The notes beneath the pieces were generated by a model, which saw only the letters and a program-made list of their open reading frames with translations, was not told the origin of the DNA and did no database searches. From Alviniconcha marisindica (Eukaryota; Mollusca; Gastropoda; Provannidae), in contig JABMCL010003271.1 of NCBI GenBank assembly GCA_018857735.1, positions 1,457,501 to 1,521,500 on the forward strand: a DNA stretch of 64,000 bases. The letters run 5' to 3'. This document shows, piece after piece, positions 31,920 through 43,200 of this stretch. The first letter of the stretch is position 1. Every line of letters begins with the position of its first letter. Position numbers and translations under genes: made by a program.

Positions 31920-32600
31920 TGTCACATAAGAATTTGACAAAAAAACATTTAGACAGTTATGCTTTTTTTTCAAGTTTGGATGTCAGTCACCACAGTATAT
32001 TTTGCCCCCTCAGTTTTTGTGGTATTGTGTATTTGTACTAATGTACAATGTACATCAAGTCATATGCTCTGTCACATAAGAATGTGAAAAAAATAATTCG
32101 ACAGTTATGCTTTTTTCTTCTTCTCCATTTTGGATGTGAGTCAACACAGTATATTTTGCCCCTTGAGTTTTTGTGGTATTGTGTATTTGTACTAATGTAC
32201 AATGTACATCAAGTCATATGCTCTGTCACATAAGAATGTGAAAAAAATAATTAGACAGTTACGCTTTTTTCAAGTTTGGATGTCAGTCATTTGAATTTGA
32301 CAAAAAAACATTTAGTCAGTTATGCTTTTTTTCCCCACGTTTGGATGTCAGTCATCACGGTATATTTTGCCCCCTTCAGTTTTTGTGGTATTGTGTATTT
32401 GTACTAATGTACAACATACATCAAGTCATATGCTGTGTCACATAAGAATGTGAAAAAAATAGACAGTTACACTTTTTTCTTCTTCTCCATTTTGGATGTG
32501 CGTCATCACAGTATATTCTGCCCCTTGAGTTTTTGTGGGATTTTGTGCTGCTGTACAGTGTACATCAAGTCGTATGCTGTAAGGTGCATGTGCTTGCTTT
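31920..32600. repeat. ~160-190-bp tandem repeat, about four copies
   Basis: Units carry gtcacataagaatgtgaaaa, acagttatgcttttttt, ttggatgtcagtcaccacag, tatattttgccccct and tgtggtattgtgtatttgta. Confidence 0.85.
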
Positions 32601-33060
32601 ATAAGTGAGACTGTACCATCCATTGTTTAAGTTATGGTTGCAGAGGCTGTAACTTTTTATAAAAATAAAATCTTTTTTTTGATTTTATACCGCCTGTATA
32701 CCATGGATACAGAAAATAAGATTTCCTCTGCTGAAAATTCACACATTCATAGGGTCTGTTGAGCAGGTCAGAGTGCTAGTTATCTACTGCCAACAGTTCA
32801 TCTGTTCTAATTTTGGCATTTCTGGTTCATTCAGTTTCATTTTTTTCCCACTCCTCCTTCAACAGTTGTTATGAATTATGGATTAGACTGTTTATTTTGG
32901 ATTTGATGAACCGTGCATTTTTCCTCTGCATGTGTGTGTGTGTATGCGTGCGTGTGTGTGAGGGAGAGTGTTGCACATCCACAAACAGCAAGAGGTTTTC
33001 ACACCCCTACAGCCTCTTCTTCAGTACTTCTTTATGTCCTCAGAGACAGCATAGACTATT

Positions 33061-33239
33061 AGCCATAGTTCAGGAGCTGTGTGAGAGTCAAGGTGGAAGT
33101 CCTGGGCTGTCCATCCTAACGAGCCTTCTGGTTTCCGAGGACGTAAAGAATTATTGAACTGTGCTTCGGCATTGGTCACAACTTGTCCCTAATATGTCAA
33201 CTGACATCTGAGGACATTAAGCATCACTTCACCACCACC
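33061..33239 (+). mobile_element. SINE copy (same family as 8709-9087)
   Basis: Nearly collinear with the 8.7-9.1 kb copies from atagttcaggagctgtgtga to gcatcacttcaccaccacct; the (CAT)n tail is replaced by (CAC)n. A short inverse fragment follows at 33240-33285 (gatggcccaggacggccacc). Confidence 0.75.
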
Positions 33240-33359
33240 TAGACTATTAGGGATGGCCCAGGACGGCCACCTCAACTTTTACAAGCAAATTTTCAGACAA
33301 TTTTCACACCCTTTCTAAAACTTGCAACGGGTAAGCAGACATCCATTAAACCCAATAAA

Positions 33360-33890
33360 CATGCCGGATCCGATTCGGAAGCATTTTGGTTACGGCCAGT
33401 TATAGCCAGCATGCAGCCATTATGGCTGGATTGTATATGCCTGATACAACTTCCCGCATGTGATTCAGTTCTGTTTTTCCAAAGAAGACATGGATCACAT
33501 TGTGCAAAACCGATCTGGATCCGATCTGGATGGCCTGATCAGGTTTTAGGCAAACACATCTCTTCTGGAAGCAAGTCAGTGGGTCAGAATCATCGGGCCC
33601 AGTTTCTGGCAGAATGCAACTGGCCCGCCACCAGTTTCACACTTCCAGACTCAGTTGCATTCTTTCACAGATGGCCCAGATCATATTGTGCACAACCAGC
33701 CTGGGTCCGATTGGGTTCTGGCTGACTATGTCAGGTTTTGGCCAAATGGATCTGGTCCAGAAGCAAGCCTGTGTGCGAGAATAATCCAGCCTGCTTCTGG
33801 CCAATGCTTCCAAGCAGATCCAGACCAGATGCGGATTGGATCTGGCATGTTTACTGGCAAGGTTCATTTCGCTGCAGTGATGTGCTGCTG
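33360..33890. repeat. ~185-bp duplicated block rich in gatctgg / ccagatc
   Basis: ggtttt(a/g)ggc(a/c)aa with gaagcaag(t/c)c occurs near 33545-33575 and 33735-33768, and catattgtgca with ggtccgat words occurs near 33495 and 33680. Probably a decayed transposon with internal inverted words. Open frames here are not gene-like. Confidence 0.55.
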
Positions 33891-33899
33891 CACCAAGGG

Positions 33900-35230
33900 T
33901 GCTGCTGCATAAATCCTGAAGAAACCAAAAGACTACAACTTTTTCTGACTGGTGTCAATCAGTGCCATTTTCTCCTTCATCATTTTGCTTCTTCTCTTTA
34001 TCATCTTTATTACTGTGTCATGTCATGGCCTCTTTTCTTCCAACCCTTACCCCAGCTTGTCTGCTGTGACTAATCTTTGCCTCAGCACACATGCAGGGTT
34101 TGGGTACATCCAGTTCACACTCAGGGCATGAACATTGACCAAAGAACATCACTGAAGTTCCTAAACTTCCTACTGATTGGTTGAAGGTGACATGGTCTCA
34201 CAGCAAAGGCCCTAGGCCTAAATCTGAAAGACCCATGTTCTGAAAAACTATGAAAACGACTGGAGCAGCACACGTTCTTAATATATATAAAAAATCTTCT
34301 AATAGCTAGGCCTACACTTGGTCTGGAAACCCCTGGCTTAGAGAGTTTTACATTCCAAGACACTTTTTCTGCAATTCTTCTATGCTTTCATACTTTGCCT
34401 GACTTAACTGAGTGCATTTTCACACACTTTTAGTAGAGTTATGCGATTTCAAGTTGTAATAATGTGATATACCCCCATTTGGATGTGATGTGCACACCCT
34501 GGTGTGTGTGTGTGTGTGTGCATGTGCAAAACAGCTTTGTAGAGTACATATGTGACTGCTGCAGGTTTACACACTTGTGTGACAACGACAAGTTTACATA
34601 CTTCTGATTGTCACAGGCTGATGTGTGAGCAAGGTTTTCAGCTCATGGGCTTTCTGTTCCTTGCTGTTTAAGTTTGTGTGACCACCGCAGCTTCACAGAA
34701 ATGTACATTCTTGCATGAGTAATATCGGAGTACTGTAGTATGACTGCTGCAGGTTTTCATGGGTGAACACATGTTTGACTGTGTGGGCATTACAGATTTA
34801 CATACATATGTGGGTACTATATATTCATAATAAAAATAAAAAGGAGAAAAAATATGTGTCATTACTGCAGGTTTACATAATTTAGATCATCCCGAGGTGA
34901 CCCAGTGCGGTTGAAAGGATGTTAAAATCCAATCACTAATAACTTACATAATTAAGAAAACCACTTTTGATGTATGAGTGCTACTGTTTTGCATACATCG
35001 TACCACATGTGTAATTAAGAAAACCATTTTAGATGTATGAATGCTACTGTTTACATACATCATACCACATGTTCTGTATGACCACCACAAGTTTACATGT
35101 GTGACTATGTGCATGTATTACTGCTACATGTGATATATGAATGGCATCTTGAGTTATGCCTGCTGCACATTGACTTGCATAACTACTACATGCTGGCACG
35201 TGTGTCTACAACAGGTTAACGTATGTGCAA
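33900..35230. other. No gene recognised
   Basis: AT-rich, with a (GT)n at 34502-34520, a SINE tail at 34889-34945 (ggtgacccagtgcggttgaa) and two ~85-bp copies of aattaagaaaaccactttt...catcataccacatg at 34950-35080. Confidence 0.55.
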
Positions 35231-35790
35231 CACATTAACATGTCTTGTACAGGCTGACAAACATGACTCTTGCAGTACAGGTTAACGTGACTATGGTGGC
35301 TTCACATGTGACTACTAATACTATGCATTGACATGTGTGACTACCACAGGTTGACAAATGTGACTGACAGCTTGACATGTAACTACTAGTAAGTACTACA
35401 CACTGATGTGTGACTACCACCAGTTGACGTGTGTGACTGTGACAGCATGACATGTGACTGCCAGTAGTGTCCTAGTCTCCTACACATTGACATGTGTGAC
35501 AATCCCCAGTTAATATGTGTGACTGATAGCATTACTGCTATTAATTAATACACGTTGACACATGTGACTACCACAGATTGATGTGTGACTGTGACAGCTT
35601 GACATGTGACTCCTGGTAAGTACTACACAGTAACATGTGTGACTACCACAGGTATACATGTGTGACTATGACTTCATGACATAATTGTATATTTATATTA
35701 TACGTGACTACTACACACTGACCTGTGTGACTTCCGTAGGTCGATGTGTAACTACAATGTGACTGCTACAAGATTGCATGTGTGATCACC
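35231..35790. repeat. Degenerate ~95-bp tgtgactaccacagg repeat
   Basis: Words such as tgacatgtgtgactaccaca and gacagcttgacatgtgact recur five to six times with strong drift. Confidence 0.7.
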
Positions 35791-36797
35791 ACAGTGACAT
35801 GTTGTTAGGCTTTCGGTTATTGGAGTAAGTTGTCTTATTTTGAAAGTGCAGGAATACAATGTATTACTTGCATGTGGGGGCTTTCTTACGCATGCACATA
35901 CCTGCATGGTAACGGTTTGGACATGACGGCTTTGTGTTGCATGTGAAATTGTACCATTTGGATGCGAGGGTTTGTTACACAGATATGCATGTACTGTACT
36001 GTGTGGACTTGATGGCTTTGTGTTACACACAAATTACTATTATTTTGCATCATTTGTATATTGAGGACTTAGTACAATGGGGTAGTTTTAAAAATCTGCT
36101 GAATGTATTATTGCTGCTTGCAAACTCTTGACCTAAATAAGAATGGTGAAATGATGTCTGGCCACTATAGGTGCACAACTACATTGAAATCTTGCTGCTG
36201 AAATCTACGTGCCATCAACTTATCTGCATCAAGGAAGTTGTGAGTAAAATTCTGTTTGATGGAAATCACTGCATACATAACAAGGATCACAGATGCTGAG
36301 ATGACTCACATTAAGAACAGAAAAATAATACAGGCGTTTGCTAAAACTTCAGACTTTGCTTGAGGTTTCAAATGGGCCGTGCGGTCAGACAAGCCTGTGT
36401 GGACAACTAAAGTCTAATTCAGGTTATCATTAAGCAATGTTTGAAAGCTGCAGTTTAAAACTAAAAGATGTTTAATGAAAATCAAAAAATAAATCTCAGT
36501 GTTTTAAGTAGGGATTGTTCCTTAATTTAAATGCATGGTACACTCACCAAAAGATCTGTGCACAGGATATAATTTAGATCTATGCACATATAACAATCAC
36601 AAATTTGTAAAGTCAATTGGATGAGACAACTCATAAAATGAGTTTAGGTATTAATAACTATTACCTTTCTCACAAGCATTGACCATTTATAGGCAAACTG
36701 GCATGAATAGAATTAAGTGCCTGAGTCACTATAATTTCAGATGAGAGCTCTAAACTTTGACTTCTCATAAAAATGTTGATGGAGTCAGTGAGGCAGC

Positions 36798-37075
36798 AGT
36801 CACACAAAATGGTAGCAACTTTGTTTTGTGTCATACTGTTTAAAAGAATCAGCCATCCCTAAATCTACTGCTTTGTCCAAGAAGGCTGGCCTCTCTCTGA
36901 TAGGCACAAGACATCCAAATAAACTTAGAATCAAAGGGTCACACAAAATGGTAGCAACTTTCGTGTCATACTATTTAAAATTATTAGCCATCCCTAAATC
37001 TACTGTTTTGTCCATGAAGGCTGGTCTCTTTCTGACAGGCAAAAGATATTCAGATAAACTTAGAATCAAAGGGTT
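36798..37075. repeat. Tandem duplication of ~140 bp
   Basis: Two copies from gtcacacaaaatggtagcaa to aaacttagaatcaaaggg, about 90% identical by eye, at 36798-36936 and 36938-37075. The frame 36828-37097 reads through both and is only a repeat product. Confidence 0.9.
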
Positions 37076-37079
37076 TTGT

Positions 37080-38430
37080 TTGAAAATGCTCCAGTGATGG
37101 TATTTTTATTTTAGGATCTTACTAATACTTGCATCAGTGATGCTTTGTGTGATTCAGCTGTAGAAAACTCGTCACAGAGCCTGGCTTAAAGGTACCAGCT
37201 GCCTCTTGATCTTGTTCCATGAGTAGCGTGAGTTCCTCTTTTGATCGGGTCTGATGTCAAAGTGGGTGGTGCACACAAGTGAGCTAGGACACATCATTTT
37301 TGCGTGCAACCCGGTCTCATTAATTATTACTCCTGAAGCGGGGGTTACAAAATTATGATCAAGGGAGCATTTCAAAATATTTTAAACTTTTTATTGTGAT
37401 CTTTTCTATCTGTTGGACTGAAGCTGTTTTGAGACGATGTAATAACTTTGATAACATGAAGTTTACCTGCTTTCAAACTTAGAATTTGCAGAAAGCTGTG
37501 ATTGCCCTTTTGCAGTTTGAGTCAACTGGGGATTTGTTCTTTTTGCTGTTTCATATATATATATATGAAAGTGTTTTCTGTGGGCATACTTTTTCAGGTT
37601 GTTGAATTATATAATTGCGTATGAGGGTATATGATTGGAGATTACTAATAAAATGTTTTTAAAAAAAATCAACAAGGAATGGCAACTTAATGAGATTGGT
37701 TGTAATGTGTGAAGCTGTATCATCTCTGTCTGCTGTCTGTATGTGTGTGTGTGTGTATGTCTGTCTCACCCCCCCCCCCCCCCCCCCCGACACACACACA
37801 CACACTACACACACACATGCAAACTGAACAACAAAAGAGAAAACTACTCCCAGAATGTCCACACCACATATACTGATCAGTGCAGGCTGCTGTAGCTAAC
37901 ATGTTTCCGAAGGTCCCAATATTTCATAGGGCCTTTGCTGTGGCAGCTAGGCTCACTACAATGTATTTAGAGACATCATAAGGGATAAACTAGCACTTTA
38001 TATATATATCAAAATAAAAACAACAAACTGGCATAAAAGTTCCCAAATTTTTGGCTGACACCTTCCTCAGGGGTTTGTTCTTAACAACTGAACGTGGGTA
38101 AAAACAGTTCACACAACAATTCTAAAATGCCAGGTGACTAAAACTCGAATAAAAAAACAATGACTGAGACCGATACATATATATTTTTAAAGTGCAAAAT
38201 CTTGTCCCTAGAGACCATTTTAAGCGCATACACACGCACACACACACACACAAAGGTACCTGCACATACAGGCATTCAGACTAGACAAAGCTAAATACAC
38301 ACAGCTTAAAACGGGCAGCAAACAGCCGGGAGACTTGGAACGGATAAAGACATCAGCAGGGAACAGAACTGATGGGGGGGGGGGGGGATGCCTGTGTGAA
38401 AAAAGTGGTCAGAAATGGCTGTGCAAGTAC
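37080..38430. other. No gene recognised; simple repeats
   Basis: Short AT runs at 37552-37565, TG then poly-C (37768-37789) then CA at 37741-37818, CA at 38229-38252 and poly-G at 38375-38388. Confidence 0.6.
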
Positions 38431-38432
38431 CA

Positions 38433-38472
38433 GTAAGTAAACATGGTGCTTAACGTCCACAGAAACCACAAG
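38433..38472 (-). mobile_element. SINE fragment (ggacgttaagcacca type)
   Basis: aagtaaacatggtgcttaac followed by gtccacagaaaccacaag. It lies at the left edge of the presumed FPGT upstream region. Confidence 0.6.
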
Positions 38473-38479
38473 TACCAGG

Positions 38480-39075
38480 ACCATTTTGCTTTATATATAC
38501 GTCCACAGAAGCGAGGTGGCTTATTTGGGACGGGGACAGGGGGGAGACGAACGAGTGAAGGCTCGACCGCGGATACCGTCCGAAAAAGTCCGGAGAGACC
38601 GTGGACCGCCGCCAGAACAATGGAAGTGTTAAGGCGATTTCCCCTCGCCATTGCCCAGCGACCTGTGCACTGCGCAATTGCTGTTTCAACTGCTGTGCTT
38701 GGGCAGTCACAAAGACAATGTCCGTTGCACGAACAACTTGAACAACTCGAAGCGAAAGAAGTCAAACTTTCGCAGCCCAGCTCCACCTCCCTACTCATGA
38801 TCTCTTCTGGGCTAACTTGAAGGTCCAGCTCCACCTCCCTCCTCTAAGATCTCTAGATCTTTTGATCTCGCCTGGAACCTTGTCACAAGATCCTTTTATA
38901 AGCACAGAACAGGTATGCTCAAGTCTTCAAGTCAAGGGTCAAGGACATGCAATAGTCAGAGGTGAAGGGTCACGATCGAAACTGAGCGAAGGGAGGTAAA
39001 CCTTAAGGATCAAGGGCATTCACCCTGCCAAGCAAACAAAATACCGGGCCACGCGTTACACTGCTAGTGCTAGCC
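38480..39075 (+). promoter_or_regulatory. Probable promoter / 5' UTR region of FPGT
   Basis: A GC-richer, microsatellite-free stretch directly before the FPGT start codon, unlike its AT-rich surroundings. It includes a TATA-like ttttataag at 38893-38901, about 180 bp before the ATG. Two overlapping open frames cross it: plus 38443-38820, containing MEVLRRFPLAIAQRPVHCAI, and minus 38409-38834. Neither has a recognised family. An unrecognised first exon of another gene cannot be excluded. Confidence 0.4.
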
Positions 39076-39139
39076 ATGGAGTCACAGGCGATCGCCAGAA
39101 ACATGAGACGGCTCCTCGAAGACTACAAAAGTTTGAGAG
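39076..39139 (+). CDS. FPGT: FPGT coding exon 1 (residues 1-21)
   Basis: MESQAIARNMRRLLEDYKSL, then R and the first base of a Gly codon. The donor is gag|gtatac. LRG at the junction matches the human LRG, which fixes start and splice. The ATG has a good context (tagccatgg). Confidence 0.85.
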
Positions 39140-40153
39140 GTATACATATTATATACACATAAACTCGACGGGAGGCGACTTCGTGGCTGGTTGGCTAATG
39201 CGTGGACTGTAAACCCAGGGTTCGACTCCGCGTCCAGTTAATAACTAGTCTACTAATTAAGTAATTTACTACTACTACTGTACTAGTATTAGTAGTAAAG
39301 ATCGTTGCACACGTTAACGGTAACGCTAACACAGTAACATTAAACAGAGTTATTTATAAACAGTTGGAACAGCTTGCCATCCGACACTGTATGTGCTGGA
39401 ACACTGAAATCTTTATTTATTTTTAAACAATAAAAGGAAAAAAAGAAGAAAGACCTCAAACTGTCAAAGTCTAAACAGACATTGGGATTATGGGAACATA
39501 GATTAATCTGCACAAATGTTGACGAAACCAAGCTAGGACCCCTGTCTCTGTCAACCAAGGCAGCATGTGCAGGTATAAAGCAACTTGACAAATCCACATG
39601 AACTTGATGAAGCGCCAGGGAAAGGGCCTCAGCCTTCCAACTGGGACAACTGTCATGTGAGTGTGTGCAATGAAACCATTACTCAACGTGAAGGGTCATG
39701 GACATGGGAAAAGTAGGGCCTGTATTGATTGCCTGGGACAGCACAGCTGTACTAAAATGACTTAAAATGGGCACACAGTTGTTTGTGTTTCCTTCTCTCA
39801 TCATGCACGATAGCCCATGTTCTTATCACATATCAGTAGAGGTGTACATGGAGAGACAGGAGCAGCAGTAAGTAAACATAGTGCTTAATGTCCACAGAAA
39901 CCATAAGGCTTATTAGGGACAAGTGGGAGGAGCAGCAGCACCGTGAACCATGCAATATTGTCAGCATTAGCAGAGCCAGTCTTTAGTCCTGAATCCTGAG
40001 CCAGCTGCTGAATGTTGTGCCGAGTTTGGTTTCTAGTGCTGTAGTACTACTAGTAGTACTAGTAGTAGTACACTGCAGCTTGTGTGAGTGTGTGTGTGTA
40101 CTGTGTGTGTGTGTAAATTGTGTATAACTATACATGTATGTATCACATTCACA

Positions 40154-40218
<65 letters not shown>

Positions 40219-40244
40219 GTATAACATTCACAGAGCAGTTTGTG

Positions 40245-40287
<43 letters not shown>

Positions 40288-43200
40288 GCAAGGACATGCA
40301 TGAGATTTTTGTGTCATGTGTGTGTTGGCCTGTCACTCAGTGATCTTTGCTTTGTTTGTTTGTTGGAGTATTTATAATTTAATGACTGGTTGACTTCGTT
40401 TTCTTTTTTCTTCTTGTAAATTTTTGTTTTGGACTATAATAATATTAATATATATATATATGCTCAGAAGAGAAATAGCACATGAAAGAACATATTGTTA
40501 TTACATGTATTAGCAGTGGTATTAAATTATTTATATTATTTATTATGAGATCAAAACACATTTAAGGTAAAATCAAACAAAAACAAAACAACCCAAAAAA
40601 CATGCACTTCTTTTTGCTATTTCTTTTTAGTAGGACAGTGTAAACATGGACTTCTGGGGGCATAGTCATAGATGCCTAAAATCTTCTTGGCAATGGACAA
40701 AGCACTAACAGTATTGTATATATATATATATGGTACAAAACAATAATAATTAATAACTTCACTGGGTTTTTTTAATCGGTATTTCTATGGGTAGTTCTAC
40801 TTCTACTTCTAGTTCTACATAGTAACTGGGCATACTTTGTTTTAAATGAGTGCAGCTGTTTTCATTTACAAAAAACTGTCCGCACACTTTTGTATGCATA
40901 GAGGGCTTCAGGCTGTCTGTCATGAACACTTTAGGCAATCTGAACATCACTGTTAATATCCCCCCCCCCCCCCTCAAATCAACCAAACAATGGCTGCCAG
41001 TGCTTCCCTCACAAGCCAAGCTTAGCAGCAGAGTTAGGTTGATCCCAAACAAAATATTTAAGATGTGTAATTATGACATGTTCATTCATGATGAGAGAGC
41101 ATTGTTATATCAGCTGCAATCAAATGGTGCCAGTTACAATCATTTGAATGCTAAATCACAGACTCCAGTTGTAATGCATTCCACCAGTCAATACAATGTC
41201 AGTCATAAGGTGGTCAGATTGAAAGCTTGATGCTAAATCACAGACTTGTTGTAATGCATTCCACCAGTCAATACAATGTCAGTCATAAGGTGGTCAGATT
41301 GAAAGCTTGATGCTAAATCACAGACTCGTTGTAATGCATTCCACCAGTCAATACAATGTCAGTCATAAGGTGGTCAGATTGAAAGCTTGATGCTAAATCA
41401 CAGACTCGTTGTAATGCATTCCACCAGTCAATACAATGTCAGTCATAAGGTGGTCAGATTGAAAGCTTGATGCTAAATCACAGACTCGTTGTAATGCATT
41501 CCACCAGTCAATACAATGTCAGTCATAAGGTGGTCAGATTGAAAGCTTGATGCTAAATCACAGACTCGTTGTAATGCATTCCACCAGTCAATACAATGTC
41601 AGTCATAAGGTGGTCAGATTGAAAGCTTGATGCTAAATCACAGACTCGTTGTAATGCATTCCACCAGTCAATACAATGTCAGTCATAAGGTGGTCAGATT
41701 GAAAGCTTGATGCTAAATCACAGACTCGTTGTAATGCATTCCACCAGTCAATACAATGTCAGTCATAAGGTGGTCAGATTGAAAGCTTGATGCTAAATCA
41801 CAGACTCGTTGTAATGCATTCCACCAGTCAATACAATGTCAGTCATAAGGTGGTCAGATTGAAAGCTTGATGCTAAATCACAGACTCGTTGTAATGCATT
41901 TCACCAGTCAATACAATGTCAGTCATAAGGTGGTCAGATTGAAAGCTTGATGCTAAATCACAGACTCGTTGTAATGCATTCCACCAGCCAATACAATGTC
42001 AGTCATAAGGTGGTCAGATTGAAAGCTTGATGCTAAATCACAGACTCGTTGTAATGCATTCCACCAGTCAATACAATGTCAGTCATAAGGTGGTCAGATT
42101 GAAAGCTTGATGCTAAATCACAGACTCGTTGTAATGCATTCCACCAGTCAATACAATGTCAGTCATAAGGTGGTCAGATTGAAAGCTTGATGCTAAATCA
42201 CAGACTCCAGTTGTAATGCATTCCACCAGTCAATACAATGTCAGTCATAAGGTGGACAGATTGAAAGCTTGATGCTAAATCACAGACTCGTTGTAATGCA
42301 TTCCACCAGTCAATACAATGTCAGTCATAAGGTGGTCAGATTGAAAGCTTGTGTCGAAAGAGGCAGGCGTTAGAAATAGAATTTAGCACAGAACCCTCTG
42401 CCATGGTTGTCTTCATTAACTGGTAGATCTATCTGAGTGTCTAATTTGAGGCTTGTCTTGATCATCAAACTATCTGGAATGTTTCTGTTTTGTTTTTCCC
42501 CATGCCGTTCTTTGATCTTCACTCAGTCACTGGTAAAAACTAATGCTGCCTGAACCAGTACATTACAATTATGAATACAACTGTAATCGGTTTTTGTCAT
42601 CATCTGTATGGCATTGATTCATTGTTGTCAGTGTTACATTATGGTGAAGCATTGCTGTTTTCTCACTGCAGGAAGGAGTTGCAAGAGTGGCTGTGGGAGC
42701 ACCATGTGGACTGCTGTGGTCATCACAACAGCAGATGAAGCGCAGCGCCAAGCCTTTGAGCAACAGATCCAAGACAAAAATGACCGCAGGGAACTGCCCC
42801 GTGATCTTCCGATTCATGTTGTGTCTGACCCACCCGGACCCAGGCTAGGTCTGTAATGATGCACACAGTACAGAAGACTTCAGTGTGTCTGGAGACAAAT
42901 TTGTCTTTTGACAGGATAGTAGACGTAATAGTTAATCATATATTATATATATCTATCAATAATCAATAACATTGGTAGTCAGTAACAATCTAACATTTTC
43001 TCAACTCCTCTTCACTAGCCCTTGTTGAAGCCCTTTGGCTTCACACTCCCTCCATCCGCCATCCTCCCTGTCCACTCTCACACTTCTTCCCCCCCCCCCC
43101 CCCCCCCAACACACACACACCTCACCCCCACAAATCCTGATTTACACTCTTGCACACTCACAACACACACACATACACACCCTGTACATACTCACTAATA

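Noticed and set aside
33411..33912. Overlapping frames rich in Trp and Pro
   Set aside because: They lie across a duplicated repetitive block and change frame between its copies.
37980..38110. ggctgacaccttcctcagggg segment as a Penelope or LINE 3' end
   Set aside because: It resembles a common terminal motif of such elements when inverted, but no second copy or coding remnant lies in the window.
41150..42350. CRISPR-like regular array
   Set aside because: The 80-bp units are contiguous with no variable spacers, in animal nuclear DNA; it is a satellite.
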